From positions 1 through 36,304 of the forward strand of contig JACDET010000013.1 in assembly GCA_013816255.1 (NCBI GenBank): a DNA stretch of 36,304 bases, in the 5' to 3' direction. The position numbers and the translations under genes were made by a program. Below the pieces are notes generated by a model, which did no database searches, was not told the DNA's origin, and saw nothing but the letters and a program-made list of their open reading frames with translations. Position 1 is the stretch's first letter; every line of letters begins with the position of its first letter. The DNA comes from Candidatus Levyibacteriota bacterium (GTDB taxonomy: Bacteria; Patescibacteriota; Microgenomatia; Levybacterales; UBA12049). Shown piece after piece: positions 1 through 8,150 of the stretch.

Positions 1-437
1 GCTTTTCTCTCTTCTTCTGATAATTCTAACTCTGTTCCTTTGCCCCTGGCAACTCTTTTTGAATACCATCTGGTACCTGAACGAGAATATAAGGCGGTTA
101 TAACTACCCCTGTATCAAAAGCATCGACTAAAGCGAGAATAAAACTTTGGTCTCCACCTGTATCTTTAAATGGATTAAAACGCAGGAGTCCAATTTTTTG
201 AATATGATATTTCTCGTCTTTTTCTATCTTATCACAACGGGCCATGAGGTATGCAATATCCTTTTTTGTCATAGCAATGTCGCTAACAAGAGTGCTTAAA
301 ACATCATCAAGATTTTTCTTACTACCACCCTGCGTTAATGTAATATAATTTGCCCGTAGTTTACGAAGAGATAAGCTTACATAGACAAGCCAAATAATAA
401 CAATGATGAGAACAAAAAATGATAACTGAACTACCAT
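1..437 (-). CDS. DUF4446 family protein (C-terminus cut by window edge)
   Basis: The reading frame starts at the ATG at 437 and is open to the window edge, so the C-terminus is missing. The visible 145 residues start with one membrane segment (about residues 5-22, VLIIVIIWLVYV), then a short linker with possible coiled-coil character, then a soluble domain. That domain carries IQKIGLLRFNPFKDTGGDQS, then FILALVDAFDTGVVITALYS and SRSGTRWYSKRV, followed by an LSEEE stretch. This is the signature of DUF4446, a family of membrane-anchored proteins of unknown function. The gene is divergent from the one at 495. A TTGACT/TAATAT promoter lies six bases before the ATG, and no Shine-Dalgarno is present. 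Family recognition is confident; function is unknown. Confidence 0.88.
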   Translation of the reverse strand, partial: MVVQLSFFVLIIVIIWLVYVSLSLRKLRANYITLTQGGSKKNLDDVLSTLVSDIAMTKKDIAYLMARCDKIEKDEKYHIQKIGLLRFNPFKDTGGDQSFILALVDAFDTGVVITALYSRSGTRWYSKRVARGKGTELELSEEERK

Positions 438-484
438 AAAGCAATATTAGCCTCTTGACATAGCTCAAGTCAATAGTGTAACCT
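438..484. promoter_or_regulatory. Divergent promoter pair with overlapping dyad
   Basis: On the minus strand a -35 TTGACT (473-468), 18-base spacer and -10 TAATAT (449-444) end six bases before the ATG at 437. On the plus strand TTGACA (455-460) could pair with a weak -10 near 479-484, 10 bases before the ATG at 495. The two -35 boxes form an inverted repeat, TTGAC (455-459) with GTCAA (469-473), which could also be an operator. The minus-strand promoter is convincing; the plus-strand -10 is weak. Confidence 0.55.
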
Positions 485-494
485 AGGCTCAATC

Positions 495-839
495 ATGCCT
501 AAACAAAAAAAGACTCTGAAGCAGAAAATGCAGACTGACGTTCGCCGTCAAGCATCTCCTTCTTTGAGTCGACACAGTGAAACTGCTCCAATCTCTCGTG
601 AGACCAAAACGCCAAATCCTGTTGAGCAAGCGCCTATTGGAACATTTTCTCTCCCAACTCCATATACAAAAAAACAAACAAAGCTGCGTGCTATACCGCA
701 CGCACACTCTCCAGTAAGTTCAGCAGCAATAAACACGAATGATTATGCATATTTGCGCGGTGATTTACTGAAGACCGTAATTATTACTAGTGCAATTATT
801 ATTATTGAAACTCTGGTTTACTTTTTAATACTGAAATAA
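495..839 (+). CDS. Small C-terminally anchored membrane protein, unknown function
   Basis: A 114-residue protein. Residues 1-80 are polar, basic and rich in Lys, Gln, Thr, Ser and Pro, and so probably disordered. Residues 83-95 (NDYAYLRGDLLKT) form a short amphipathic lead-in. Residues 96-114 are a single hydrophobic segment (VIITSAIIIIETLVYFLIL) ending in a terminal Lys. The layout is a tail-anchored or short C-terminal membrane protein with a cytoplasmic tail. I recognise no family. It has no Shine-Dalgarno, and a plus-strand TTGACA lies 35 bases upstream. The gene is divergent from DUF4446 and 50 bases before the DUF5679 gene. Confidence 0.7.
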   Translation: MPKQKKTLKQKMQTDVRRQASPSLSRHSETAPISRETKTPNPVEQAPIGTFSLPTPYTKKQTKLRAIPHAHSPVSSAAINTNDYAYLRGDLLKTVIITSAIIIIETLVYFLILK

Positions 840-874
840 GAGATGGGTGAAAATTACCATATGAAAGATATGAA

Positions 875-883
875 GGGAGGTGA
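875..883 (+). promoter_or_regulatory. Strong Shine-Dalgarno for the DUF5679 gene
   Basis: GGGAGGTGA lies at 875-883, nine bases from the GGAGG core to the ATG at 890. It fixes that start. It also shows that the organism uses canonical SD initiation for some genes, in contrast to the many SD-less starts in the window. Confidence 0.8.
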
Positions 884-889
884 GTGAAT

Positions 890-1033
890 ATGGCGTCAAT
901 GTATTGTGTTAAATGTCGCGAAAAGAAAGAAGTTGAAAATCCAGAAAAGGTTACTATGAAAAATGGTAAACCAGCTTTGAAGGCAAAATGCCCAACTTGT
1001 GATACAGGAATGTACAAAATTGGAGCAGCTTAG
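890..1033 (+). CDS. DUF5679 zinc-ribbon mini-protein
   Basis: A 47-residue protein beginning MASMYCVKCREKKEVENPEK and ending in a CPTCDTGMYKIG motif. Two CxxC pairs (C6/C9 and C34/C37) form a zinc ribbon. Between them lies the conserved VTMKNGKPALK segment. This matches DUF5679, a very small cytoplasmic family of unknown function. Its start is fixed by a strong Shine-Dalgarno. It ends 65 bases before a clear intrinsic terminator, so it is probably abundant and monocistronic or the last gene of a short unit. Confidence 0.88.
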   Translation: MASMYCVKCREKKEVENPEKVTMKNGKPALKAKCPTCDTGMYKIGAA

Positions 1034-1049
1034 TTTTAAGCTTTTCTAT

Positions 1050-1093
1050 CCTTGGGGTATTTCTTCAAGGAGCATCAGTCCAGAATTTCTGGA
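1050..1093 (+). other. Two hairpins between DUF5679 stop and terminator
   Basis: CCTTG (1050-1054) pairs with CAAGG (1066-1070). TCCAGAA (1079-1085) pairs with TTCTGGA (1087-1093) as a perfect seven-base stem with a one-base centre. Together with the following terminator this makes three consecutive stems in a 70-base 3' untranslated region. They could stabilise the short mRNA or form a small RNA; neither is shown. Confidence 0.4.
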
Positions 1094-1097
1094 TAAT

Positions 1098-1121
1098 AAA
1101 ACCCCGCTTTTGCGGGGTTTT
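1098..1121 (+). terminator. Rho-independent terminator after DUF5679 gene
   Basis: AAAACCCCGC (1098-1107), loop TTTT, GCGGGGTTTT (1112-1121): a perfect ten-base stem with a GC-rich centre and flanking A and T runs. The symmetry suits termination in either direction. It is the clearest intrinsic terminator in the window. Confidence 0.88.
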
Positions 1122-1144
1122 ACGTTCTATTCATAACTGATTGC

Positions 1145-1174
1145 TTGACAGTAAATTTGCTGAGATGAAACAAT
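1145..1174 (+). promoter_or_regulatory. Promoter for the large membrane protein
   Basis: A perfect -35 TTGACA (1145-1150), 18-base spacer and AACAAT (1169-1174; four of six to consensus). The start GTG at 1182 follows after seven bases, which predicts a leaderless transcript. Confidence 0.5.
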
Positions 1175-1181
1175 AGTCTTG

Positions 1182-2774
1182 GTGAATGCTATTAAAAACT
1201 TTTTTAAATCTTTTGGAAACTTCCTGACAACCTCTGTCACATATTTTGATGAGAGAATAATGACCGGAAAAATTGCTGGTGATAGCAAAATACTGTCACA
1301 GGAAGTCCAGGAAAATACGCATAAACGATTTGAGGCTACTATTGATCATATTAACCATTCTCGTAATTTTCAAGCAATTATTTCCTATGCAAGGAAGCAA
1401 TGGTTACGTCTTATGAGAATTCCTCTTTTTTCTATGGCATTTCTTCTCATGCGGGATAACGTTCTACTCTTTATACGGTATTATGGATATATTTTTATAA
1501 TCTTTGCTATATGTTTTCCATCCATAGTTATACTACTCAATCTTTGGGAGAATGCTCACATTTACTTTTTCTTAACAATACTACCAATACTTCTTTTTAT
1601 TAGTTTTTGTACTGCTGTGCTGTATTTTGTTATCAACCATCACCAGCATGGAGAAAAAATATCATTATGGAACGGATTTGCGAAAGTTTTACCTACCTTT
1701 TCGCCACTTGCTTCAATAGTCATCATCCAATTTACCGTGATCGTACTTGCCGGTGTGACGTTCTTACTGTTTGCTATATCTTTCAGATTCTTTTTTGAAG
1801 CATTGGCACTCTCATGGAGTAGTTCTTTTGTTTATTGGTTCTTTACTGTGTTGTTAGGCTTATCTATAGCTTCAGGGCTTTTCTTTTTTAGCCTTGTTAT
1901 GCATCAAGCCTTTTTTCTTATACTTCTTGAAAGTAAGAGTTTTAACGAATCAGTTTATCAAGCAAAACATATTGTAAAAACGTATTCTTCTTATACTCTC
2001 TTTTTTTGTCTCCTTCTTTACCTATTCTTGGGAGCTTTCATTTACTGGTCATTTCTTTTCTATCTGTACGGAGGACTATTTATAAGTCTTTTCCTATCGC
2101 TTCAAACAAGTCTTTATCTTGGATATATATTACGGAATACTATGCCTACGCCATTAGCATATGATGCAGATACTTTCGTACATACAAAACAAATCCTAAC
2201 TATTATAGCGCTGTTTGGTTTGGTAAATTATGTACTGGTATCAAGTGTTGTCATAACACAATTTTATTATATTACCTCAAATATTGAAAAATTAAGAAAT
2301 AATTACTTTTTGTCAGAAAAATTAGCAATTTATAGCAACCCTATTTATGGTTTTCGTGTTGGGTATCCGCCGAACTGGAGCATGTATGAATGGCGTGGTA
2401 GTTCTGTTACTTTCTATAACAATTATACTGGTACACTCGCTGGTGGTATTTGGATGAATATTTCAGTTTCTCCATATGTAGAAGGGGAGTTTGAACGCCT
2501 CTTTAACGTGCGTCCTGGATTGGTATCGCTTGATAACACGACACACGATGTGACCACAAAAGTAACAAATATTACCGTCGATGAGTATAGAGGAGTGAAC
2601 TATACGTACTTTAAGAAGGCTGAACCATATTCTGAATATCAAACCCATTACCTTATCCACCATGGTCAATATGTTTTTGATATTAAATTTACCACATTGG
2701 ATAAAGATGTAGAAGGAAATAATACAGACTTATTCGAAAAGATTGTGGCTTCATTTACATTCACAGAAGAATAG
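1182..2774 (+). CDS. Polytopic membrane protein with C-terminal PsbP/DcrB-like domain
   Basis: About 530 residues. The N-terminal 75 residues are soluble. Residues about 75-325 contain seven or eight hydrophobic segments rich in Phe, Leu and Ile. Another membrane segment lies near 340-365 (IIALFGLVNYVLVSSVVI). After it comes an extracytoplasmic domain of about 155 residues that opens YSNPIYGFRVGYPPNWSMYE. This is typical of the PsbP/DcrB-like fold ('y..yGF.i.yP..W') found in secreted lipoproteins. A TTG three bases earlier (1179) would also be in frame, but the GTG at 1182 fits the promoter better. The role is unknown; the architecture suggests a membrane scaffold or transporter-like unit with an external ligand domain. 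Confidence 0.75.
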   Translation: MNAIKNFFKSFGNFLTTSVTYFDERIMTGKIAGDSKILSQEVQENTHKRFEATIDHINHSRNFQAIISYARKQWLRLMRIPLFSMAFLLMRDNVLLFIRYYGYIFIIFAICFPSIVILLNLWENAHIYFFLTILPILLFISFCTAVLYFVINHHQHGEKISLWNGFAKVLPTFSPLASIVIIQFTVIVLAGVTFLLFAISFRFFFEALALSWSSSFVYWFFTVLLGLSIASGLFFFSLVMHQAFFLILLESKSFNESVYQAKHIVKTYSSYTLFFCLLLYLFLGAFIYWSFLFYLYGGLFISLFLSLQTSLYLGYILRNTMPTPLAYDADTFVHTKQILTIIALFGLVNYVLVSSVVITQFYYITSNIEKLRNNYFLSEKLAIYSNPIYGFRVGYPPNWSMYEWRGSSVTFYNNYTGTLAGGIWMNISVSPYVEGEFERLFNVRPGLVSLDNTTHDVTTKVTNITVDEYRGVNYTYFKKAEPYSEYQTHYLIHHGQYVFDIKFTTLDKDVEGNNTDLFEKIVASFTFTEE

Positions 2775-2795
2775 TACCAACCACCCAAGCGACAT

Positions 2796-2806
2796 TTTGC
2801 TATACT
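2796..2806 (+). promoter_or_regulatory. Extended -10 promoter, leaderless-type
   Basis: TTGC precedes TATACT (2801-2806), giving a TGn extended -10. Seven bases separate it from the ATG at 2814. The same string TTTGCTATACTTTAT occurs before the CAP gene on the other strand (18014-18028). Confidence 0.6.
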
Positions 2807-2813
2807 TTATCTC

Positions 2814-3230
2814 ATGCAATACCAATACTTTGTCGCATCACGTTGGAGAAATAGAGATAGTGTTCTGGAATTAGTAAAAAAGATCAGAGCAAAAGGGAAA
2901 ACCGTTTATTGCTTTCTAGAGAATGATCCGTATCATACAAGTAACGAAGATCCTGAAAAAGTGATGAGCGAATTTGAAGCGACTAAAGATTGGCAAAATG
3001 CGCAGATGCTCAAAGATATCTTCAAAAAAGATATGGATGCATTGAGAGAATCTGCAGTACTTATTTTGTTACTCCCAGCAGGCAAATCAGCCCATATAGA
3101 AGCTGGCGCAGCTTTTGGTATGAATAAACCGTGTATTGTTATCGGAGAACAGAAAGAGGCAGAGAGTCTGTATCTTATCTTCAATGAATCCTATCCTACT
3201 ATTGATGCTTTTATCGAAAGTCTTAGGTAA
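2814..3230 (+). CDS. Nucleoside 2-deoxyribosyltransferase-like protein
   Basis: A 138-residue cytoplasmic protein of the size of the family. It opens with a Rossmann-like strand (YQYFVASRW). The segment around residues 80-107 reads LRESAVLILLLPAGKSAHIE then AGAAFGMNKPCIVIG. This matches the family pattern in which a Glu in 'G.s...E.G.a...gkp' is catalytic, here the Glu of HIEAG. Known relatives exchange bases on deoxynucleosides or hydrolyse nucleotides, so a nucleotide-salvage or house-cleaning role is likely. It stands alone and is convergent with the GT-C gene, with stop codons four bases apart. Superfamily is fairly certain; substrate is unknown. Confidence 0.72.
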   Translation: MQYQYFVASRWRNRDSVLELVKKIRAKGKTVYCFLENDPYHTSNEDPEKVMSEFEATKDWQNAQMLKDIFKKDMDALRESAVLILLLPAGKSAHIEAGAAFGMNKPCIVIGEQKEAESLYLIFNESYPTIDAFIESLR

Positions 3231-3234
3231 CGCT

Positions 3235-4788
3235 TTATTGCACTACCGTTTCTTTGTAATGCACTAACTTATATACCTCCACACTTGGCAATTTCCAGTC
3301 TCCAACACTTGTAGCAGGACCAAACCCTGCTACTTCATACAATGGATGTCCTAGGGGCTTACAACCCCTCTCCTCGCATACTACAATCAATTGGTCGGTA
3401 ACGGTCCTGCGATCTGGATCAACTGCAGGTGTTTCAATCGTTATTGGCCTCCTACCCATTATTTCCAAATAATATCTATAGGCATGATCTGAATTGCCTG
3501 GCGTTATGAGCGCGAAATTAAATGGTTTATTATCTAACTTAGAAATTATAAATTCAGCAATATTTTTTACTTGATCTTTTTGCTTATTTGGAGGTTTAGT
3601 AAATGGATTGTTTGCAATATTTACTAACAACAAACTTACGACTACTATACCGGTAATAAGTGCACCATACATAAACTTTCCTTTCTTAAGTTCTGAAACT
3701 TTTGCAAGCAAATAACCCATGAGTAAGAAAGGTAGTGGAAACATAAAAACTAAATAATAATCATAAATTGGTTTCTTATACAGACCAAAGAGAAGAATCC
3801 CCACAATAAGCCAGACAAACAATAGCATCACAGCAAACTTATTCTTGTGCTTAAACAGCATAGCAATTGCTGCAATCGCCATGATAATTATTACCAAACC
3901 AGCTAACTGCAGACCAAGAAGCGGAAAAAGAGGATATTCAACAGGATTTGGAAAAGCAAAAACTAACCGCGCAAATGTTCTGAAAAAAACATCAGCTATC
4001 GGTTCATAGAACGCATTATATGTCGCATAACCATTTTGGACAGTATCATTGGTAACAAATGTAGAAATTGCTTTGGTGTTTTGAAAGTCATGGCGGAATT
4101 CGAAGGCAATAAATGGTGAAAAACCAATTAAAAATCCGAGAAAGATTTGCAAATAATATGTAATCGTTTGCAATACTTTTATTTTGCCATTAAGATACCA
4201 ATTCATGATAAAGAGTGAGATAGCCACTGCAACCGCGAGGAAAAGAGAAATGTAATGCAATTGAATACATATTCCTAGAAGAAAACCAGTAAGAATATAG
4301 TACTTCCACGACCGTGCAGTAGTAATTGCTTTATAAAGTACGTACATGGTGAGTAAAGAAAAGAATGGTAGCGTGTTGGGATTCCACGAAGAACGGGAAT
4401 ACTGGAGAACCAAAGGAGATACAGCATAAAGAGCAGCAGCGATCAAACCAGCTCTTTCATTAAACATATTTTTCCCGACGAGATAAATAAGAAAAACTGT
4501 CGCTACTCCAAAAAGCCCCACCATGATTGCGGGTCCCACAGGGTCATATTGTGACAACCACAAGAAAGGTGTCATCATGTAGTAATAGACTGGCCCCGTA
4601 AAGAAATCTCCAGCCGATGCTCTCGGACCAAGAAGTGTGAGATTACCTTCAAGAATGCCTTTGACGACCAAAACATCGCGTCCTTCATCACCAAGAAACG
4701 TCATATAATCTGAAACGCGGTACAGCCTAAGAAATGCTGCACCGAGAAGTATGACAATTAATGCAATGATAGATTTACGTATTTTCAT
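3235..4788 (-). CDS. GT-C (GT39/ArnT-like) membrane glycosyltransferase
   Basis: A 517-residue polytopic protein. It opens with a membrane helix and then FLGDEGRD with D34/E35, the acidic pair in the first external loop of GT-C enzymes that use polyprenyl-phosphate sugars (PMT/ArnT type). About ten hydrophobic segments follow up to about residue 395, then a C-terminal external domain of about 120 residues. The pattern ASAGDFFTGPVYYYMM then SPLVLQYSRSSWNP is typical of the family. It lies 11 bases downstream of the polyprenyl-phosphate sugar synthase (4800-5981), which could make its donor, so the two form a likely donor-transferase pair. The acceptor (protein, lipid or glycan) cannot be told. 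Confidence 0.85.
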   Translation of the reverse strand: MKIRKSIIALIVILLGAAFLRLYRVSDYMTFLGDEGRDVLVVKGILEGNLTLLGPRASAGDFFTGPVYYYMMTPFLWLSQYDPVGPAIMVGLFGVATVFLIYLVGKNMFNERAGLIAAALYAVSPLVLQYSRSSWNPNTLPFFSLLTMYVLYKAITTARSWKYYILTGFLLGICIQLHYISLFLAVAVAISLFIMNWYLNGKIKVLQTITYYLQIFLGFLIGFSPFIAFEFRHDFQNTKAISTFVTNDTVQNGYATYNAFYEPIADVFFRTFARLVFAFPNPVEYPLFPLLGLQLAGLVIIIMAIAAIAMLFKHKNKFAVMLLFVWLIVGILLFGLYKKPIYDYYLVFMFPLPFLLMGYLLAKVSELKKGKFMYGALITGIVVVSLLLVNIANNPFTKPPNKQKDQVKNIAEFIISKLDNKPFNFALITPGNSDHAYRYYLEIMGRRPITIETPAVDPDRRTVTDQLIVVCEERGCKPLGHPLYEVAGFGPATSVGDWKLPSVEVYKLVHYKETVVQ

Positions 4789-4799
4789 AAAATTTTATA

Positions 4800-5981
4800 T
4801 TATGAAGTTTTCGCATGGTCTGCTTTCGGTTTTTGAAGATACTGCGTTTTCCAAATGACTTTATTGTAGATGAAGTAATTCAAAGGAATAACAAGCAAAA
4901 TGATTGTCGGAATGAGGATGATCATTGATGTTGGCACGGTAAGACCAAGGACATTCATTTGCTCACCAAGTGCCGCAACTGCAAAGTAGGTGACGACACC
5001 CTGAATAGCGATCGAACCAAGTGAAGCAAGATTAAATTTCACTAAGCGTTTAAAGAAACTCCCCTGCTGTTTGATTGATTTCGTATCGCCAAATGTCCAT
5101 ACATTATTAAGAACAAAATTAGAAAGAATTGCGGTCTCTCCACCAATCATAGCCGCAATAAATTGCTCCGAGCCAAAATGAATTGCAATATATACGGTAA
5201 GAAACTGGAGAAAAAAGCCAGTTCCGCCTACTACCATAAACTTGATAAATCTCTTATATGGATATGTGCCCAAGCGCAGTACTACGTAAAATGATTCGAA
5301 TTGATCTTTTTTACTGATTTTGCTTGTCCCCTTTTCCCGTTCCAGAAAAACAATGGGCACTTCTTTTACTTTTGCACCATATTTAACCGCGTCATGGAGG
5401 ATCTGCATTTTGTAGGCAAAATGATTTGAGAGCAGATTATCCAGATCAATCTTTTTTAGGAATGAAGTTTTGGTAAGTTTGAAACCTGAAGTCATATCGT
5501 GGATAGTAAAGTTCCGCCATACAACTCGTGTAAACCAATTACCGAAAATACTTAAAATCTTCCGGTCAAGACCCCACTCTTTTGGAATTGATCCACCTTC
5601 AATATATCTGCTTCCAATAACATAATCCGCCCCATCGTCTAGCGCTGTAATAAGTTTGGGGATATCATTCGGGTCATGCTGAAAGTCTGCATCAAATTCC
5701 ATGACTGCATCAGCTTGCATTTTCTCCATTGCATATTTCATCCCGCGGACGTATGCCGCCCCCAAACCATTTTTATCACCAGAAAGCAGCTGGATATTCT
5801 TCCACTGCTTCATAAAGACTGTAACTTCCTCAGCTGTACCATCAGGAGACTTATCATCAACAACAAGTACATACATATCATGGCTTTTTATCCTAGGAAA
5901 TATTTCCTTTTCCAAAAGCGGAATAAGCTTTGCGATATTCGTCCGTTCGTTATACGTAGGGATGATAATGACTATTTTCAT
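4800..5981 (-). CDS. Polyprenyl-phosphate mannose synthase-like GT2 fused to GtrA domain
   Basis: 393 residues from the ATG at 5981; an in-frame GTG at 6002 has no better signal. Residues 1-230 are a GT2 domain of the dolichyl-phosphate mannose synthase type: IIIPTYNERTNI, VVDDKSPDGTAE, MEFDADFQHDPNDIP, DYVIGSRYIEGG. Residues about 240-385 hold four membrane helices of the GtrA type (FIKFMVVGGTGFFLQF, NFVLNNVWTFG). GtrA proteins are thought to flip or anchor polyprenyl-phosphate sugars. The fusion thus probably makes and moves a polyprenyl-phosphate hexose for the adjacent GT-C enzyme. The sugar (mannose or glucose) is not certain. It is the penultimate gene of the long minus-strand glycan run. 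Confidence 0.87.
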   Translation of the reverse strand: MKIVIIIPTYNERTNIAKLIPLLEKEIFPRIKSHDMYVLVVDDKSPDGTAEEVTVFMKQWKNIQLLSGDKNGLGAAYVRGMKYAMEKMQADAVMEFDADFQHDPNDIPKLITALDDGADYVIGSRYIEGGSIPKEWGLDRKILSIFGNWFTRVVWRNFTIHDMTSGFKLTKTSFLKKIDLDNLLSNHFAYKMQILHDAVKYGAKVKEVPIVFLEREKGTSKISKKDQFESFYVVLRLGTYPYKRFIKFMVVGGTGFFLQFLTVYIAIHFGSEQFIAAMIGGETAILSNFVLNNVWTFGDTKSIKQQGSFFKRLVKFNLASLGSIAIQGVVTYFAVAALGEQMNVLGLTVPTSMIILIPTIILLVIPLNYFIYNKVIWKTQYLQKPKADHAKTS

Positions 5982-6114
5982 AATGTAATTTTCTATTCCC
6001 ACTGTTTAATTTCCAAACCCTGAATAACTGAAAATTAAATCTATATTCTTATAATACTAAACTTGAGGCTTGATTGGAAGAGTGAAGGTAAAGGAAAGTT
6101 TTTGGAATTAGAAA

Positions 6115-7083
6115 CTATTGTTTCTTTTCCCGTTCGAGGTCTGCCTGTACCATCATGGAAACGAGTTGTTTGAAGTTTGTTTTTGGCTCCCAGCCAAGTT
6201 CTTTTTTGGCTTTACTAGAGTCCCCTATGAGATAATCTACTTCTGCAGGGCGAAGGAATTTTGGATTGTTGGCAACGACATAATTCTCCCAATCATCAAT
6301 ACCGACTTCTTTAAATGCCAATGTAACAAATTCTTTGATAGAATGTGTTTCACCCGTTGCGATGACGTAATCATCAGGCTTGTCTTGTTGCAGCATCAGC
6401 CACATTGCTTCCACATAGTCACCTGAAAAGCCCCAATCTCGTTTTGCATCAAGATTACCGAGTTCTAGCTTTTGCTGCTTACCCAACTTGATACGTGCAA
6501 CAGCGTGAGTAATCTTTCTCGTGACAAATTCAATACCACGTCTTGGAGATTCGTGGTTGAACAAAATACCAGAACACGCGAACATATCATAACTTTCGCG
6601 GTAGTTTAAGGTAATGTAATGGCCATATACTTTTGCCACACCATATGGGCTACGTGGATGAAAGCGTGTTGTTTCTTTTTGCGGTGTTTCGACAACTTTA
6701 CCAAACATCTCAGAACTTGATGCTTGGTAGAACTTAATCTTTTTATCAATCTTTCGGATCGCCTCAAGAACGCGTGTCACACCAATCGCTGTAAACTCGC
6801 CTGTTAAGACAGGCTGATCAAATGATGTCTTCACAAATGATTGCGCTGCAAGATTATATACTTCATCAGGCTTTGATTCTTCAATTGCTTGATGCATTGA
6901 GGAGGAGTCGAGAAGATCTGCGGAGATAAGTTCAACCTTGTCCTGTAAATGCCCAATATTTTCAATATTTGGCGTACTCAGACGCCTGACAGTACCGTAG
7001 ACTTTATATCCTTTTTCAAGCAGAAATTCTGCTAAATATGATCCATCTTGTCCTGTTATTCCTGTTATAAGGGCTCGTTTCAT
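6115..7083 (-). CDS. gmd: GDP-mannose 4,6-dehydratase
   Basis: 322 residues of an extended SDR enzyme. The NAD(P) loop is [24 protein letters not shown] is diagnostic for Gmd. The catalytic set is SSSEMFG and YGVAKVYGH (YxxxK), and [15 protein letters not shown] and [20 protein letters not shown] are Gmd signatures. It converts GDP-D-mannose to GDP-4-keto-6-deoxy-D-mannose. The next gene upstream in the same direction is the matching 4-reductase, so together they should yield GDP-D-rhamnose. A palindromic repeat (7091-7181) separates the two. There is a 133-base gap to the downstream GT2 gene. Confidence 0.96.
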   Translation of the reverse strand: MKRALITGITGQDGSYLAEFLLEKGYKVYGTVRRLSTPNIENIGHLQDKVELISADLLDSSSMHQAIEESKPDEVYNLAAQSFVKTSFDQPVLTGEFTAIGVTRVLEAIRKIDKKIKFYQASSSEMFGKVVETPQKETTRFHPRSPYGVAKVYGHYITLNYRESYDMFACSGILFNHESPRRGIEFVTRKITHAVARIKLGKQQKLELGNLDAKRDWGFSGDYVEAMWLMLQQDKPDDYVIATGETHSIKEFVTLAFKEVGIDDWENYVVANNPKFLRPAEVDYLIGDSSKAKKELGWEPKTNFKQLVSMMVQADLEREKKQ

Positions 7084-7090
7084 AATGAAT

Positions 7091-7181
7091 TGTCATCTCG
7101 ACTGTAATGGAGAGATCTCCCACATCTATTTTGTTTTAAACTTTTGTGGTATGAGATTCCTCGACTTCGCTCGGAATGACA
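7091..7181. repeat. Palindromic TGTCAT...ATGACA element, 'TGGAGAGATCTC' type
   Basis: Ninety-one bases with inverted ends: TGTCATCTCGACTGTAATGG at the left and the complementary CGACTTCGCTCGGAATGACA at the right. The stems GAGATCTC and GAGATTCCTCGA lie further in. The copy at 22415-22504 has nearly the same length and sequence. It lies between rmd and gmd. Confidence 0.85.
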
Positions 7182-7190
7182 AGATCTATT

Positions 7191-8150
7191 CTAGACGATC
7201 TTTCGCCAATAGTCTAGTATCTCTTGCAATGTTTTTTCAAAAGGAATTTCAGGTTTCCATCCTGTACGCTTGTGGAATTTGCCATAGTCACAAACAACTT
7301 CTGGAACATCAATTGGGCGGAAACGGGCTGGATCGATTTTCAATTCAACCATCTTTGTGGAATAGGACAAAAGCAGTTGCAGCATGTCATTAATTCTGTG
7401 TGAATTGCCTGAACCGATATTGTAGACTTCACCCTTTTCTCCCTTTTCCAAAGCCAACACATACCCTTTTACCATATCTCGTACATCAGTAAAGTCACGC
7501 TTGGCTTCCAAATTGCCAACTGAGAGAATGGGTTCTCTTTTGCCCTTTTCAATCTCTGCAATTTGTTTGGCAAAATCTGCTACAACATATCCTTCTTTTT
7601 GCCCTGGACCAATGTGATTGAATGGCCGCATCCGTACGATATCCAAGTCATGTGCAAGCACATATTGCAGACTCATATAATCTTGGGCTATTTTGGATAC
7701 TGAATACGGACTAATTGGACGTAACGGTGTATCTTCATCAATAGGGATATCAGACGGCTTTACTACGCCATACATCTCTCCTGTGGCAACACTTAAGACT
7801 CGTGTTGATTTCATAGCATGCTCCCGTAGCGCTTCAAAAACATTAAGTTGTGCGATTATGTTATTGGTAATCGTGTCTGATGGATTTTTAAAACTTAAAA
7901 ATGGAGATGCTTGGGCTGCTAAGTGGTAGATATGATCTGGTTTTTCATCTTTGAAAAACTCAGACACTGCATCAGGATTATCAAGATTGAGGAGTTTTAG
8001 TGTAATCTGATCTTGTAGTTCACCAAGCTGATCAAGAGATGAAGCTGACCTATATGTTCCAGTGACATGATACTCTTTTTGAGAAAGAAGTTCGTATGCT
8101 AAATGCTGGCCGACAAAGCCGGTAATACCTGTGATCAGTACTTTTTTCAT
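7191..8150 (-). CDS. rmd: GDP-4-dehydro-6-deoxy-D-mannose reductase
   Basis: 319 residues, extended SDR. NAD(P) loop TGITGFVGQHLAYELL; catalytic ATGEMYG and YSVSK (YxxxK). The segment RMRPFNHIGPGQKEGYVVAD followed by FAKQIAEIEKGKREPILSVG and NLEAKRDFTDVRDMV is the classical Rmd signature. It reduces GDP-4-keto-6-deoxymannose to GDP-D-rhamnose, the sugar of A-band-type polysaccharides. It overlaps the ugd stop by four bases (ATGA), so it is translationally coupled to ugd, and it precedes gmd. Confidence 0.9.
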   Translation of the reverse strand: MKKVLITGITGFVGQHLAYELLSQKEYHVTGTYRSASSLDQLGELQDQITLKLLNLDNPDAVSEFFKDEKPDHIYHLAAQASPFLSFKNPSDTITNNIIAQLNVFEALREHAMKSTRVLSVATGEMYGVVKPSDIPIDEDTPLRPISPYSVSKIAQDYMSLQYVLAHDLDIVRMRPFNHIGPGQKEGYVVADFAKQIAEIEKGKREPILSVGNLEAKRDFTDVRDMVKGYVLALEKGEKGEVYNIGSGNSHRINDMLQLLLSYSTKMVELKIDPARFRPIDVPEVVCDYGKFHKRTGWKPEIPFEKTLQEILDYWRKIV

